From contig JBKHYG010000077.1 of the NCBI GenBank assembly GCA_046565595.1, positions 1 to 12,022 on the forward strand: DNA of 12,022 nt, in the 5' to 3' direction. Origin of the DNA: JBKHYG01 sp046565595 (GTDB taxonomy: Bacteria > Actinomycetota > AC-67). Each line of letters opens with the position of its first letter. Position 1 is the stretch's first letter. The position numbers were made by a program, and so were the translations under genes. Positions 1 to 7,266 of the stretch are shown here, one piece after another. A model generated the notes under the pieces. It saw nothing but the letters and a program-made list of their open reading frames with translations, made no database searches and was not told the DNA's origin.

Positions 1-675
1 GCCGCTGGAGAATGGGCCGCCGAGGAGATCCGCACCTTCTATCCACGCGTCGCGGACCGCGTGCATGTGCTGCCAGACGGCGTCAACCTCGAGGAGTTCC
101 GGTTCTCACCAGTTGGGCGGGAAGCCAAACAGGAAACCTGGTCCACCGGAGACGGTCCGGTGCTGTTGTGCGTCGCAACCGAGCTTCGACGCAAGGGTCT
201 CGGGTCGCTGTGTGCGTCGTTCCGTCTGATCCGCGAGGAGCTGCCTAGCGCGGTGCTGGTGATCGGGGGTCGCGCGCCGGCTTCTGATGTGCGCGCGCTG
301 GTAGCGCAACATCACATCAGCGACGCGGTCCGGGTCGTCGGAGAGATCGACGACATGGCCGCCGCCTATTCGGCAGCCGATGCGCTGGTCTTCCCGACCC
401 GTTTCGACCCTTGGGGGCTGCCTGTGGTCGAGGCCCTCGCCTGTGGCACTCCGGTGGCCGTGAGTGCGCGCGCGGGCGCGGCGCAAGCAGTGACCCCAGG
501 CATGTCCGGCGCTCTGATCGCCGACCCGACCGATGCTTCGCAGGTCGCTCAAGCGACCATCGATGCGCTGTACGCGACCGGTTCCAGAGCCGAGATCCGA
601 GAGAGCGTCTATGACTACGCGTGGCCTCGCGTGATCGAGCGGCTGGAGAAGTTCCTTCGGGAAGCCGCCCGCTGA
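1..675 (+). CDS. GT4-like glycosyltransferase, 5'-truncated by the window edge
   Basis: The reading frame is open from base 1 and ends at TGA 673-675, giving 224 residues. This is the C-terminal, nucleotide-sugar-binding half of a GT-B enzyme; the acceptor-binding N-terminal half lies outside the window. Visible landmarks are an early DGVN motif (interdomain linker), the RRKG donor-phosphate loop (R64, K65, G66 counted from base 1), and the D136-x7-E144 motif in FDPWGLPVVEALACG. That motif is the GT4 EX7E signature with Asp in place of the first Glu, a variant I recall from WaaG-like members. The enzyme should transfer a sugar from a nucleotide donor to a lipid-linked or glycan acceptor at the cytoplasmic membrane face. 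The stop lies 2 nt before the next ATG, so the two are probably co-transcribed. Family is secure; donor and acceptor sugars cannot be told. Confidence 0.9.
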   Translation, partial: AAGEWAAEEIRTFYPRVADRVHVLPDGVNLEEFRFSPVGREAKQETWSTGDGPVLLCVATELRRKGLGSLCASFRLIREELPSAVLVIGGRAPASDVRALVAQHHISDAVRVVGEIDDMAAAYSAADALVFPTRFDPWGLPVVEALACGTPVAVSARAGAAQAVTPGMSGALIADPTDASQVAQATIDALYATGSRAEIRESVYDYAWPRVIERLEKFLREAAR

Positions 676-677
676 GC

Positions 678-1901
678 ATGCGGTTGCTCTTCGTCGCGCC
701 CTACCTGCCAACCCCTGGCTCGGGTGGCCGCACGCGATTCGTCAACCTGCTGGACCGGGTCTCCCGCGACCACGAGGTCCGGGTCGTCTGCTTCCGCGAG
801 CGCGACCAGCTGGAGGACCCTTTGCCGTATCCCGGGATCGCGCTCGATCCGCCGCCGCTGCGGAAACGGCCGGGAGGTCTAGCCGGGAAGTTCCGCTTCT
901 ACGGTGAGCGTCTGGATCCCTTGCCCGCGTTCGCCGCTCAGCTGTTCATGCCCGAGATGGCGGCCGCGATCCGTGACGAGACCGCACGCTTCCGACCCGA
1001 CCTGGTGCAGATAGAGACGACCGAGATGGGGCAGTACCTCCGCGCGATCCCCTTCGGACCGGTCCGAGCGTTAGACCTGCAGGATGTGGCGCACGGCTGG
1101 TTCGAACGCGTCGCGCAACGGGCCGGAACTCCCAAAGCGCGAGGGACGCTGCGCTATGAACTGATGCGCACGAGACGATACGACCGCAACATCTGCCGGA
1201 CGGCTGAACTCGTGTTCGTACCCTCAGAACTCGAGGCGGACCGCATCCGTGAACTGGCGGGCATCGAGCCCGTCATCGTGGCCAACGGCGTGGATACCGC
1301 CTACTTCTCGACCGATGCTGCCTTCGAACCGGTCCCTTTCGATCCCGACCGGATCCTGTTCGTCGGGCCGATGACCTACATCGCGAACCTGGATGCGGTG
1401 CGTTGGTTCGGAAGCGAGGTGTTGCCTCTGGTGCGCTCTCGTCGTCCTGCAGCACGGTTGGTCACCGTAGGTACGCCAACCGAGGAGGCGCTGCCAACAG
1501 GCGTCGAGGCGGTGGGACGCGTGGACGATCTGCGGCCCTGGTACGCCGCATCGCCGGTGAGCGTGGTGCCGGTCAGGATCGGCAGCGGGACCCGCTACAA
1601 GATCCTCGAGGCGTTCTCGATGGGACGAGCGGTGGTGTCCACCGAGGTTGGCGCGGAAGGCCTGGGCGCCACCCACGAAGAGCACCTGCTGCTGGCAGAC
1701 GATCCTGAAGGGTTCGCCGAAGCCGTCGTGCTCGCGCTCGAAGATGCAGACCTACGAGCACGCCTCGGCAAGGCAGGGCGGGTTCTGGTGGTCGCCAACT
1801 ACGACTGGGAACCGTTGGTCCAGACGATGACCGAAGCCTGGGAGGATCTCATCGAAGAACTGCTGGAACCTCGGCAGGATCTCCCGGCCGACGACCGGTG
1901 A
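678..1901 (+). CDS. GT4-like glycosyltransferase of the sugar-transferase group seen in exopolysaccharide loci
   Basis: The protein has 407 residues starting at ATG 678. The frame extends upstream to 621, but that would overlap the preceding gene with non-family residues, while MRLLFVAPYLPTPGSGG is a textbook GT4 N-terminus. A Gly-rich acceptor-side loop (GSGGRTR, 14-20) is followed by a donor half containing LFVGPM and then GSGTRYKILEAFSMG (G302 to about 316) with K308 and E311. This replaces the classic EX7E and matches the form I recall for the sugar-transferase family of PEP-CTERM/EpsH1-type exopolysaccharide loci. Role: one sugar addition to the growing lipid-linked glycan. The upstream gene ends 2 nt earlier, and the last 53 nt overlap the convergent minus-strand methyltransferase. 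No good Shine-Dalgarno lies close to the ATG (GGGAAG ends 13 nt away), so translation may depend on the upstream gene. Specific linkage unknown. Confidence 0.9.
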   Translation: MRLLFVAPYLPTPGSGGRTRFVNLLDRVSRDHEVRVVCFRERDQLEDPLPYPGIALDPPPLRKRPGGLAGKFRFYGERLDPLPAFAAQLFMPEMAAAIRDETARFRPDLVQIETTEMGQYLRAIPFGPVRALDLQDVAHGWFERVAQRAGTPKARGTLRYELMRTRRYDRNICRTAELVFVPSELEADRIRELAGIEPVIVANGVDTAYFSTDAAFEPVPFDPDRILFVGPMTYIANLDAVRWFGSEVLPLVRSRRPAARLVTVGTPTEEALPTGVEAVGRVDDLRPWYAASPVSVVPVRIGSGTRYKILEAFSMGRAVVSTEVGAEGLGATHEEHLLLADDPEGFAEAVVLALEDADLRARLGKAGRVLVVANYDWEPLVQTMTEAWEDLIEELLEPRQDLPADDR

Positions 1902-2574
1902 GCAGCCACGAGTAAACGGCTCCCTTGGGGCGTCGACGCGCGACCGGTAAGACGAGTCGCGGAACATTGTTGCGGACGCGGTCGGTGATCCGGCCTCCGA
2001 AGCGGCTCACCTCGAAACGCATCAACGCGAGATGAGAACGCACCCCCTCGTTCGGCTCGACCCCGACCTCGAAGCCAACCTCGTGCATCCAGTCACGAAC
2101 CTCGGTCACATCGGGGGCGCGTCGCGTCAGATGCTCTCGCAACCATCCGGGCAGCTCGATGCCTCGCCTCGCATAGTGGGCCGCCAGACGATCGTCGGCA
2201 GCTCGAGCGGCGGCTCCCATAGGACCTCCGATGATCAAGGTGTCTCTGCAGACCCGTCCAGCTTCGGCCACCGCTCTGGCTCGCAACTCGAAGGGGATGT
2301 GCTCGATCGTGTCCATGATCAACACGAGGTCGAAGGCACGATCAGTGAAGGGCAGGTCGACCGCCGATCCGGCCACCGGGATCAGATACGGATCCGGGTC
2401 CGCGTGGAAGTCGATCTCGAGGCCCACGCACTGCCTCTGCAGATACGAAGCGATCCCATCGGGTCCCGACCCGATCTCGAGTATCGAGCCGCGTTCGCCC
2501 TCGAGGCGCTTCAACAGCGGGGCGTATCGGACGAGCTGGTTGATCACGGCGCCCAGTCTCGCACCGTGGCGCAC
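1849..2574 (-). CDS. Class I SAM-dependent methyltransferase
   Basis: The protein has 241 residues, GTG start at 2574 and stop at 1851-1849. An in-frame stop lies upstream at 2598-2596, so 2574 is the first available start; a second GTG at codon 10 (2547) is possible. The Rossmann methyltransferase motifs are clear: motif I ILEIGSGPDG (about 31-40), an acidic residue after the second strand (GLEIDFHAD), and DLVLIMDTIEHIP, corresponding to the motif before the substrate pocket. The C-terminal part is basic and less typical. It is the only minus-strand gene in the window. Its 3' end overlaps the preceding glycosyltransferase by 53 bp and its start is 35 bp from the divergent one. I see no Shine-Dalgarno before the GTG. 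The likely role is methylating a sugar or another part of the glycan, inferred from location only; the substrate could be unrelated to the locus. Confidence 0.88.
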   Translation of the reverse strand: MRHGARLGAVINQLVRYAPLLKRLEGERGSILEIGSGPDGIASYLQRQCVGLEIDFHADPDPYLIPVAGSAVDLPFTDRAFDLVLIMDTIEHIPFELRARAVAEAGRVCRDTLIIGGPMGAAARAADDRLAAHYARRGIELPGWLREHLTRRAPDVTEVRDWMHEVGFEVGVEPNEGVRSHLALMRFEVSRFGGRITDRVRNNVPRLVLPVARRRPKGAVYSWLLTGRRPGDPAEVPAVLR

Positions 2575-2609
2575 CGGCCGGGTGTAGCCACGCGTTTAGG
2601 CTCATCGAG
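2575..2609. promoter_or_regulatory. Minimal divergent promoter region
   Basis: These 35 bp are all that separates the minus-strand methyltransferase (GTG at 2574) from the plus-strand glycosyltransferase (ATG at 2610). On the plus strand TAGGCT (2597-2602) fits the TANNNT -10 pattern and ends 7 nt before the ATG, the spacing of a leaderless transcript starting at the A of ATG. On the minus strand TACACC (2586-2581) is a weaker -10-like hexamer ending 6 nt before the GTG. Neither start has a Shine-Dalgarno, which agrees with leaderless initiation. A short dyad AGCC (2586-2589)/GGCT (2599-2602) lies between. I see no clear -35 element. Promoter activity is inferred. Confidence 0.45.
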
Positions 2610-3758
2610 ATGGCAGAACGACAACAGTTGCGCGTGGCCGTGGTCAGCCACGCTGCGGTCGTCGCTGCCAATCAGGAGCCCTTCGTCGCGCTCGAACGGG
2701 CTGGAGCAGAGGTGAGCATCCTGGCTCCCAAGGAACTCGACACCGATCTGCGAGGCCGTCTGCGACTCGAACGCGCCGAGGCTCTGAAGGGCAGGCTGCT
2801 CGGGCTGGATGTTTCCCTCGGCGGGTACAAGCCTTGGCTCGGCGGACAGCGGGGCATCCATCTGATCGCGTACCGCGAGCTCGAGCAGGCTCTGGAGGAG
2901 GTCGCTGCCGATGTGGTCTTCGTGGAAGAGGAGCCGTACTCGCTGGCTGCCTTCCAGGTGGCCCGCTGGTCTGGTCGGCGGCGACCGATGGTGGTTCATC
3001 AGAACCAGAACCTCGTCCGCGAACTTCCGCTGCCTTTCAGATGGATGCGCAGACGCGTGCTGAAGACGGCCGCCGCGTGCACGGCCCGCAACCCTTCTGC
3101 CGAGCAGCGACTCCGCGAAGCCGGCTTCAAAGGCCCGATCACACAGTTCCCTCACGCGATCGATCCCGCCGCTTACGAAGGGCCGCGCCGACGGACAGGC
3201 TTGCCGTCTCCGGTGGTCGGCTTCGTCGGCAGGCTCGTCGAGGAGAAGGGCATACTCGAGCTGATCGAGTCTCTGGCTCCGCTGCGGCGTCGCATGCCGC
3301 TGTCGCTGCTGGTGGTGGGCGACGGCCCGTTGCGCGCGCACGCAGAGGACGCAGCCCATCGAGCCAACATCACGCACCGCTTCCTGGGAGCGATCCCTCA
3401 CGAAGAGGTCCCCGAGTGGTATCCGGCCATGGACCTGGTCGTGATCCCATCCCGACCCACCCAGACCTGGGCTGAGCAGTTCGGGCGTGTGGTCGTTGAA
3501 GCCGGAGCGGCCGGGGTGGCCGTGCTGGCCAGCGATTGCGGCGAACTTGGCGCAACGGTGGAGGCGACCGGGGGAGGGCTGGTGTATGAGCTGTCGGATC
3601 CTGACGGGCTTGCGAAGGGCCTGGAGAGGCTGCTGGTCGACGGCCGCGAGCGGGCCGGCTTCGCCGAGCAAGGACGGCGAGGGGTCTTGCAGCACTTCAC
3701 CCATGATGGGGTCGCGCACTCGCTGCTTGCGACACTCACGGGGGCGGCCGAGGCATGA
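2610..3758 (+). CDS. GT4-like glycosyltransferase
   Basis: The protein has 382 residues with the usual GT-B two-domain layout. The N-terminal acceptor domain begins LRVAVVSHAAVV and contains NQEPFVALE. The donor domain starts near VVGFVGRLVEEKG, with R208 and K213 in the phosphate-binding positions, followed by VVGDGPLR and a complete EX7E motif, E289-x7-E297 (EQFGRVVVE), with TWA just before it. ATG 2610 is chosen because it leaves only eight residues before the first beta strand and fits a TANNNT -10 at leaderless spacing. It heads the plus-strand run that continues to 7133. Its stop overlaps the next ATG in an ATGA (3755-3758), implying translational coupling. Role: addition of one sugar to the lipid-linked glycan on the cytoplasmic side. 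Donor and linkage cannot be read from sequence. Confidence 0.9.
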   Translation: MAERQQLRVAVVSHAAVVAANQEPFVALERAGAEVSILAPKELDTDLRGRLRLERAEALKGRLLGLDVSLGGYKPWLGGQRGIHLIAYRELEQALEEVAADVVFVEEEPYSLAAFQVARWSGRRRPMVVHQNQNLVRELPLPFRWMRRRVLKTAAACTARNPSAEQRLREAGFKGPITQFPHAIDPAAYEGPRRRTGLPSPVVGFVGRLVEEKGILELIESLAPLRRRMPLSLLVVGDGPLRAHAEDAAHRANITHRFLGAIPHEEVPEWYPAMDLVVIPSRPTQTWAEQFGRVVVEAGAAGVAVLASDCGELGATVEATGGGLVYELSDPDGLAKGLERLLVDGRERAGFAEQGRRGVLQHFTHDGVAHSLLATLTGAAEA

Positions 3759-4984
3759 GGATCGCTCAGGTGGTCCGCAACGGCAGCATCCGCGGCGGAG
3801 CCGAAACCTATGTCGCCACGCTGTCTGAAGGCCTGCGCGCCGCCGGTCACGAGGTCGCACTCGTCTATGGGAGCGAACCTGACCCGACCCGGCCAGAGGT
3901 CGTCGCGGGTTCGCAGCTCGAAGCGCTCGCCGATCCCGAGGCAGCCACCGACCCTGCCGGCCTACAGGCCGCACTGCGGACCTTCGCTCCCGATGTGATC
4001 CACGCACACATCCCCGAAGCCCCTTGGGTGACGCAAGCCTGCTCGTCGGTCGCTCCAACGCTTCTGGCTGTCCAAGACCACAAGTTGAACTGCCCTACGG
4101 GCACCAAGTATTGGACCTCTTGGGGCAAAGCCTGCACGGTGAAGCCCGGCGTCTGGTGCCTGGGCTACAACCTGGTCGCTCACTGCGGCTCGATGCGTGC
4201 CAATGCCACGCTGCAGCCCTACAAGACCTGGAAGCGGGCCTCTGCATCGGTCAGGAAACAACCGGTGACGGTGCAGGTCTTCAGCGAGTTCATGCGTGAA
4301 CTCGTCGAGCCGGTCATCGGCCGTCGGGTGGTCGTGACCCACTATCCGGCACCGCCGGTCCAGGCCGGTGCCTGGTTCCAACCGCCAGAGACATCGGCTT
4401 CGCAAGCTCCGGTCATGTCGGGACAGCAAGACCCGGCCAGGGACCGCAGACCTGTCGTTCTCGCGATGGGCAGACTCACTCGAGAGAAAGGGTTCCGATA
4501 TCTGCTGGACGCCGTCGGTGGGGTAGGAACCAGATGTCATTTCGTCATCGTGGGAGATGGCCACGACCGCGCGGCACTAGAGAAGCGAGCCAAGAACGCC
4601 AGCGGCGGCCATCGGATCACCTTCACCGGATGGCTGGGTTCGGTAGAGCGCGACCGGTGGCTGCGCAAGGCCAAGCTCGTCGTGGTTCCTTCCATGTGGC
4701 CTGAACCCTTCGGGATCGTCGGACTGGAAGCGATGGCCGCAGGCAAGCCCGTGCTGGCCTTCGATTCGGGAGGCATCTCGGAGTGGCTCACCGACGGCGT
4801 TACCGGCGTCCTGGTGCAGCCAGGAGATCGTGAGGAACTTGCTCGGCGGATGAGCAGACTTATCGCAGACCCCGAACGGTTGGAAGAACTCGGCGGGGCC
4901 GGTCAGCGTCTGGTGGCCGAGCGCTTCTCGCTCATCGAGCATGTACGCACGATCGAAGAGCTGTATCGGGGGCTGCCGGCTTGA
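3755..4984 (+). CDS. GT4-like glycosyltransferase with Cys4 segment
   Basis: The protein has 409 residues. The N-terminus MRIAQVVRNGSIRGGAETYV has the GGAE acceptor-side loop common in GT4 enzymes. A cysteine-bearing segment follows DHKLNCP: C113, C127, C135 and C144, after H109. A similar His/Cys segment (HD-x-K/R-x-x-CP followed by further Cys) occurs in some GT4 proteins and may bind a metal or form a structural knot; that is inference. The donor domain has GRLTREKG (R240, K245), VGDGHDR, and a canonical E317-x7-E325 motif (EPFGIVGLE) followed by AMAAGKPVLAFDSGG. An Ala/Ser/Gln-rich linker around 212-228 joins the two domains. The ATG shares an ATGA with the upstream stop and has a G-rich stretch (3740-3744) upstream. 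The stop overlaps the TTG start of the next gene. Membership is secure; substrate unknown. Confidence 0.92.
   Translation: MRIAQVVRNGSIRGGAETYVATLSEGLRAAGHEVALVYGSEPDPTRPEVVAGSQLEALADPEAATDPAGLQAALRTFAPDVIHAHIPEAPWVTQACSSVAPTLLAVQDHKLNCPTGTKYWTSWGKACTVKPGVWCLGYNLVAHCGSMRANATLQPYKTWKRASASVRKQPVTVQVFSEFMRELVEPVIGRRVVVTHYPAPPVQAGAWFQPPETSASQAPVMSGQQDPARDRRPVVLAMGRLTREKGFRYLLDAVGGVGTRCHFVIVGDGHDRAALEKRAKNASGGHRITFTGWLGSVERDRWLRKAKLVVVPSMWPEPFGIVGLEAMAAGKPVLAFDSGGISEWLTDGVTGVLVQPGDREELARRMSRLIADPERLEELGGAGQRLVAERFSLIEHVRTIEELYRGLPA
4968..4984 (+). promoter_or_regulatory. Ribosome binding site and TTGA overlap setting a TTG start
   Basis: GGGGG (4968-4972) ends 8 nt before TTG 4981. The TTGA at 4981-4984 joins the start of the GT2 gene to the stop of the GT4 gene. 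No ATG lies near the conserved N-terminus, and the TTG gives a natural GT2 start (MSQPEVSVVVPVYN), so the rare start codon is the best choice. Confidence 0.6.
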
Positions 4985-5940
4985 GTCAGCCCGAGGTGTC
5001 TGTGGTCGTGCCGGTCTACAACGCATCGGCGTATGTGGCCGGTCTGATCCGAGCGCTCGAGGATCAGACACTTCCTCGCGAACGCTACGAGGTCATCCTG
5101 GTTGACGACGCGTCCACCGATGACACCGTAGAGATCATCATGGGCACCTTGAAGGGAACCGAAGCTAGGTTCGCGCTGTCCCGTCAGGACCGCAATCGTG
5201 GTCCGGCAGCGGCCCGCAACGCTGGTCGTGCGATCGCGACCGCTCCTGTCATCGCGTTCACCGACTCCGACTGCGAACCCGATCCCGATTGGCTGGAGCG
5301 CGGATTGGAACGGTTGATGGCCGATGACGCGCCCGCCGGTGTCGAAGGCCGAACGCTACCCAAGGGCGAACCCGGCCCCCTGACGCATCAGATGGTCAAC
5401 ACGACCGGCGGCCTCTACATGACCTGCAACATGTTCTACCGCCGAGATGCTCTGGGTGGCGGGTTCGATGAGAGGTTCCAGCTGGCCTTCCTCGAAGACT
5501 CCGATGTCGCGTTCTCAGTCCTCGAGCGAGGTGACGAGATCGCGTGGGATCCTGATGTCGTGGTGCGTCACCTGGTCCTTCCCGCATCGCGGACCAAGTT
5601 CATGCGCGAAGCACGCAAGCGGTATTACAACGCGCTGCTGTATTCCAAACACCCCGAGATGTATCGCAAACACATCAGCGGGGTCGTTCCCGGTCTTCCC
5701 AAGCTGCATCTGAAGTACATGGCGTCGATGACGGCGATACCGGTCGCCGCGGCCGCCGGCTACAGCGGGGTCGCGCTGTTGATGTGCGCGCCGACCGCTC
5801 TCTATCTTCGCCGCGTCTGGCACGCGTATCGAGCCAAGGATCCGCTGACCCGGCTGCAGGCAGCGTTGCATCCGTGGGCGCAGACCTGGTTCGTCATCCG
5901 AGGCGGCATGCGTTTCCGAGCACTGAGCCCGAAGCTATGA
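4981..5940 (+). CDS. GT2 family glycosyltransferase
   Basis: The protein has 319 residues from a TTG start and the GT-A fold of family 2. The N-terminal strand VSVVVPVYN is followed by VILVDDASTDDT (nucleotide binding), GPAAARNAG, and the DXD-type metal/donor motif D95-S-D97 in FTDSDCEPD. The probable catalytic-base region is E172-D173 in FLEDSDVAFSVLERG. After the catalytic domain, a hydrophobic stretch of about 28 residues (roughly 250-277, from MTAIPVAAAAGYSG) could anchor the enzyme to the membrane, and a basic tail follows. Such enzymes use UDP- or dTDP-activated sugars and invert the anomeric configuration. Both ends overlap neighbours by 4 bp (TTGA upstream, ATGA downstream), so it sits inside one translationally coupled operon. 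The family is certain; the sugar transferred is not known. Confidence 0.93.
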   Translation: MSQPEVSVVVPVYNASAYVAGLIRALEDQTLPRERYEVILVDDASTDDTVEIIMGTLKGTEARFALSRQDRNRGPAAARNAGRAIATAPVIAFTDSDCEPDPDWLERGLERLMADDAPAGVEGRTLPKGEPGPLTHQMVNTTGGLYMTCNMFYRRDALGGGFDERFQLAFLEDSDVAFSVLERGDEIAWDPDVVVRHLVLPASRTKFMREARKRYYNALLYSKHPEMYRKHISGVVPGLPKLHLKYMASMTAIPVAAAAGYSGVALLMCAPTALYLRRVWHAYRAKDPLTRLQAALHPWAQTWFVIRGGMRFRALSPKL

Positions 5941-7133
5941 AGCTGATCTGGACGACCAGGCGATCCTTCCCCGGCCCGGGAGGGATCCCTCAGATGATGC
6001 GCGAGGTTGCCGGACCGGTGCACCAGGACCACGCCATCCGGGTGTTCGCTGCTCGAGTGGATGATGTTCCGGTCACCAGGTTGAACAGTTCGGTGCGCGC
6101 GCAACGGTTCCGCACCATGTGGCACGACGGCATCGAGATCAACCCTCTGCCGCATGATGCGTTCTCGAGGGCTGCCGGAGTTGGTTTGGGGGCGTTGTCG
6201 ATCCCCGGCGCCCGAAGATTGGCGAACGCGCCTCTGCGTGCGCTGACGGCTCCCCCTTTCACGCGCGCGCTCGCGCGGGGATTCCGTCGCGAGTTCGAGG
6301 GTGCCGAACTGGTGCACACCTGGGGAGGCGAACATGTGAACTGGGCGGCTGGTCACGCCGCCAAGAAACTCGACCTGCCCCTGGTGGTCACGCCTTTCGC
6401 GCACCCCGGCCAGTGGGGTGATGACGCGCAGAACGCCGCCTTCTACCGCAGCGCCGACCGCGTTCTAGCGCTGGTGCCGAGCGAGGCAGCCGTCTACGAG
6501 TCGCTCGGTGTCGACGCAGACCGGATCCGCGTCGTGGGTGTCCCCGCGCCGGCGATGCCAGAGCCCGCGGGGGACCCTCGCAAGGCCCACGGGATCGGCC
6601 AGCGACCACTCGTGCTGTTCCTTGGGGTGAAGGAGCCGTATAAGGGCTACCGGCTGGTTCTGCAGGCGATGGAGGGCGTGTGGCGTGCCGTGCCGGACGC
6701 GAGGTTCGCGTTCATCGGGCCGCACACGCAGACCAGCGAACAGGACTTCTCTGTCGTGGACGACGAGCGAGTCGTCGTGCGAGGCACCGTGGATAGGGGA
6801 GAACTGACCGCGTGGCTGAAGCAGGCCGACACGCTCATCCTGCCGAGCGCCAGCGAGATCTTCCCTGTCGTGATCCTCGAAGCGTGGTCGTGGAGCACGC
6901 CGGTCGTGTCGGGCCGCTGGTGGTGCGCCGAAGATGTCGTCTCCAACGGAACCGATGGCTTGATAATCGACCCGAGCGTCGAGTTGGTGACCGGAGCTCT
7001 GATCACCATGCTCCGCGACGAAGCCATGCGTAAAGCGATGGGCGAGGCCGGCCGGGCGAAGGTGGAAGCATCCTTCACTCCTGAGGTCGTCGCGAGGTCT
7101 CATCTTGACGCTTATCGCCAGCTGCTGTCCTGA
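5937..7133 (+). CDS. GT4-like glycosyltransferase with unusual donor-side motif
   Basis: The protein has 398 residues. The open frame continues upstream to 5784, but ATG 5937, overlapping the previous stop as ATGA, gives the natural start MKLIWTTRRSFPGPGG with a GGI loop. The donor domain has LFLGVKEPYKGYRLVL (K232, K236, G237, in place of the usual GRxxxxKG), FIGPH, then E307-x7-E315 (EIFPVVILE). Downstream, where most GT4 enzymes read PVVasdvGGxxE, this one has PVVSGRWWCAEDVVSNG, with two Trp and a Cys in the loop next to the donor phosphates. The tail ends with a helical region typical of the family. It is the last gene of the coupled run starting at 2610; a structured spacer follows. The fold and retaining-GT class are well supported; the donor sugar may differ from that of its siblings. 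Confidence 0.9.
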   Translation: MKLIWTTRRSFPGPGGIPQMMREVAGPVHQDHAIRVFAARVDDVPVTRLNSSVRAQRFRTMWHDGIEINPLPHDAFSRAAGVGLGALSIPGARRLANAPLRALTAPPFTRALARGFRREFEGAELVHTWGGEHVNWAAGHAAKKLDLPLVVTPFAHPGQWGDDAQNAAFYRSADRVLALVPSEAAVYESLGVDADRIRVVGVPAPAMPEPAGDPRKAHGIGQRPLVLFLGVKEPYKGYRLVLQAMEGVWRAVPDARFAFIGPHTQTSEQDFSVVDDERVVVRGTVDRGELTAWLKQADTLILPSASEIFPVVILEAWSWSTPVVSGRWWCAEDVVSNGTDGLIIDPSVELVTGALITMLRDEAMRKAMGEAGRAKVEASFTPEVVARSHLDAYRQLLS

Positions 7134-7140
7134 TCGGATG

Positions 7141-7183
7141 TCCGTTTCGCCTCGCTTGCGGGGCTTGCCCCGCCCGAACCGGA
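7141..7183 (+). terminator. Two-part hairpin, possible transcription attenuator or terminator
   Basis: The inner stem GCGGGG (7158-7163)/CCCCGC (7168-7173) closes a CTTG tetraloop. An outer stem pairs TCCGTTTCG (7141-7149) with CGAACCGGA (7175-7183), 8 of 9 positions matching. An 8-nt bulge (7150-7157) on one side and one base (7174) on the other separate them. No T-tract follows, so it is not a standard intrinsic terminator. It starts 7 nt after the stop of the upstream operon and could protect the mRNA 3' end or separate the two transcripts. Confidence 0.45.
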
Positions 7184-7252
7184 AACTCGTGACGAATTAA
7201 AGCGTGACGGAACCGGTGCCGAAGTCGTTAACCAGGCTGAAGGAACGACTTC

Positions 7253-7259
7253 TAAGGGG
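7253..7259 (+). promoter_or_regulatory. Ribosome binding site supporting GTG 7267
   Basis: TAAGGGG pairs well with the 16S anti-Shine-Dalgarno (TAAGG exact, then one G-U wobble). It ends 7 nt before GTG 7267. The alternative GTG at 7204 has no such site, so this decides the epimerase start. Confidence 0.6.
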
Positions 7260-7266
7260 CACCGTC

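Larger units (their letters stand above)
7134..7266. other. 133-bp spacer between the two plus-strand gene runs
   Basis: This is the longest non-coding stretch in the window, given the preferred epimerase start at 7267. It holds a G+C-rich hairpin (7141-7183), then the most A+T-rich patch in the region (around 7184-7201, ending GACGAATTAA), then 66 nt that remain open in the epimerase frame back to a GTG at 7204. A promoter for the second run is plausible here, but I cannot pick out a convincing -35/-10 pair. Confidence 0.5.

Noticed and set aside
621..677. Upstream extension of the glycosyltransferase to ATG 621
   Set aside because: The 19 added residues have no family resemblance and lie over the preceding gene; ATG 678 fits the usual N-terminus.
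2032..2715. A 227-codon open frame on the plus strand across the methyltransferase
   Set aside because: The opposite strand carries clear SAM-binding motifs; this frame shows no recognisable family and runs into the next gene in another frame.
2544..4058. A 504-codon open frame on the minus strand
   Set aside because: It is antisense to two well-supported glycosyltransferases, its translation is Arg/Ser/Gln-rich with no domain motif, and such long shadows are expected in high-G+C DNA.
5784..5936. Upstream extension of the glycosyltransferase to ATG 5784
   Set aside because: It would put 51 Arg/Ser-rich residues before a complete GT4 N-terminus, inside the GT2 gene; ATG 5937 gives the ATGA overlap seen elsewhere.
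7158..7173. Standard intrinsic (Rho-independent) terminator
   Set aside because: The stem is good but it is followed by CCGAACCGGAAA rather than a T-tract, so it is listed only as a possible attenuator or terminator.
7181..7208. ECF-sigma-like promoter (GGAAAC followed by CGTGAC, 16-bp spacer)
   Set aside because: The match is short and the -10 half is poor; such pairs occur by chance in G+C-rich DNA.
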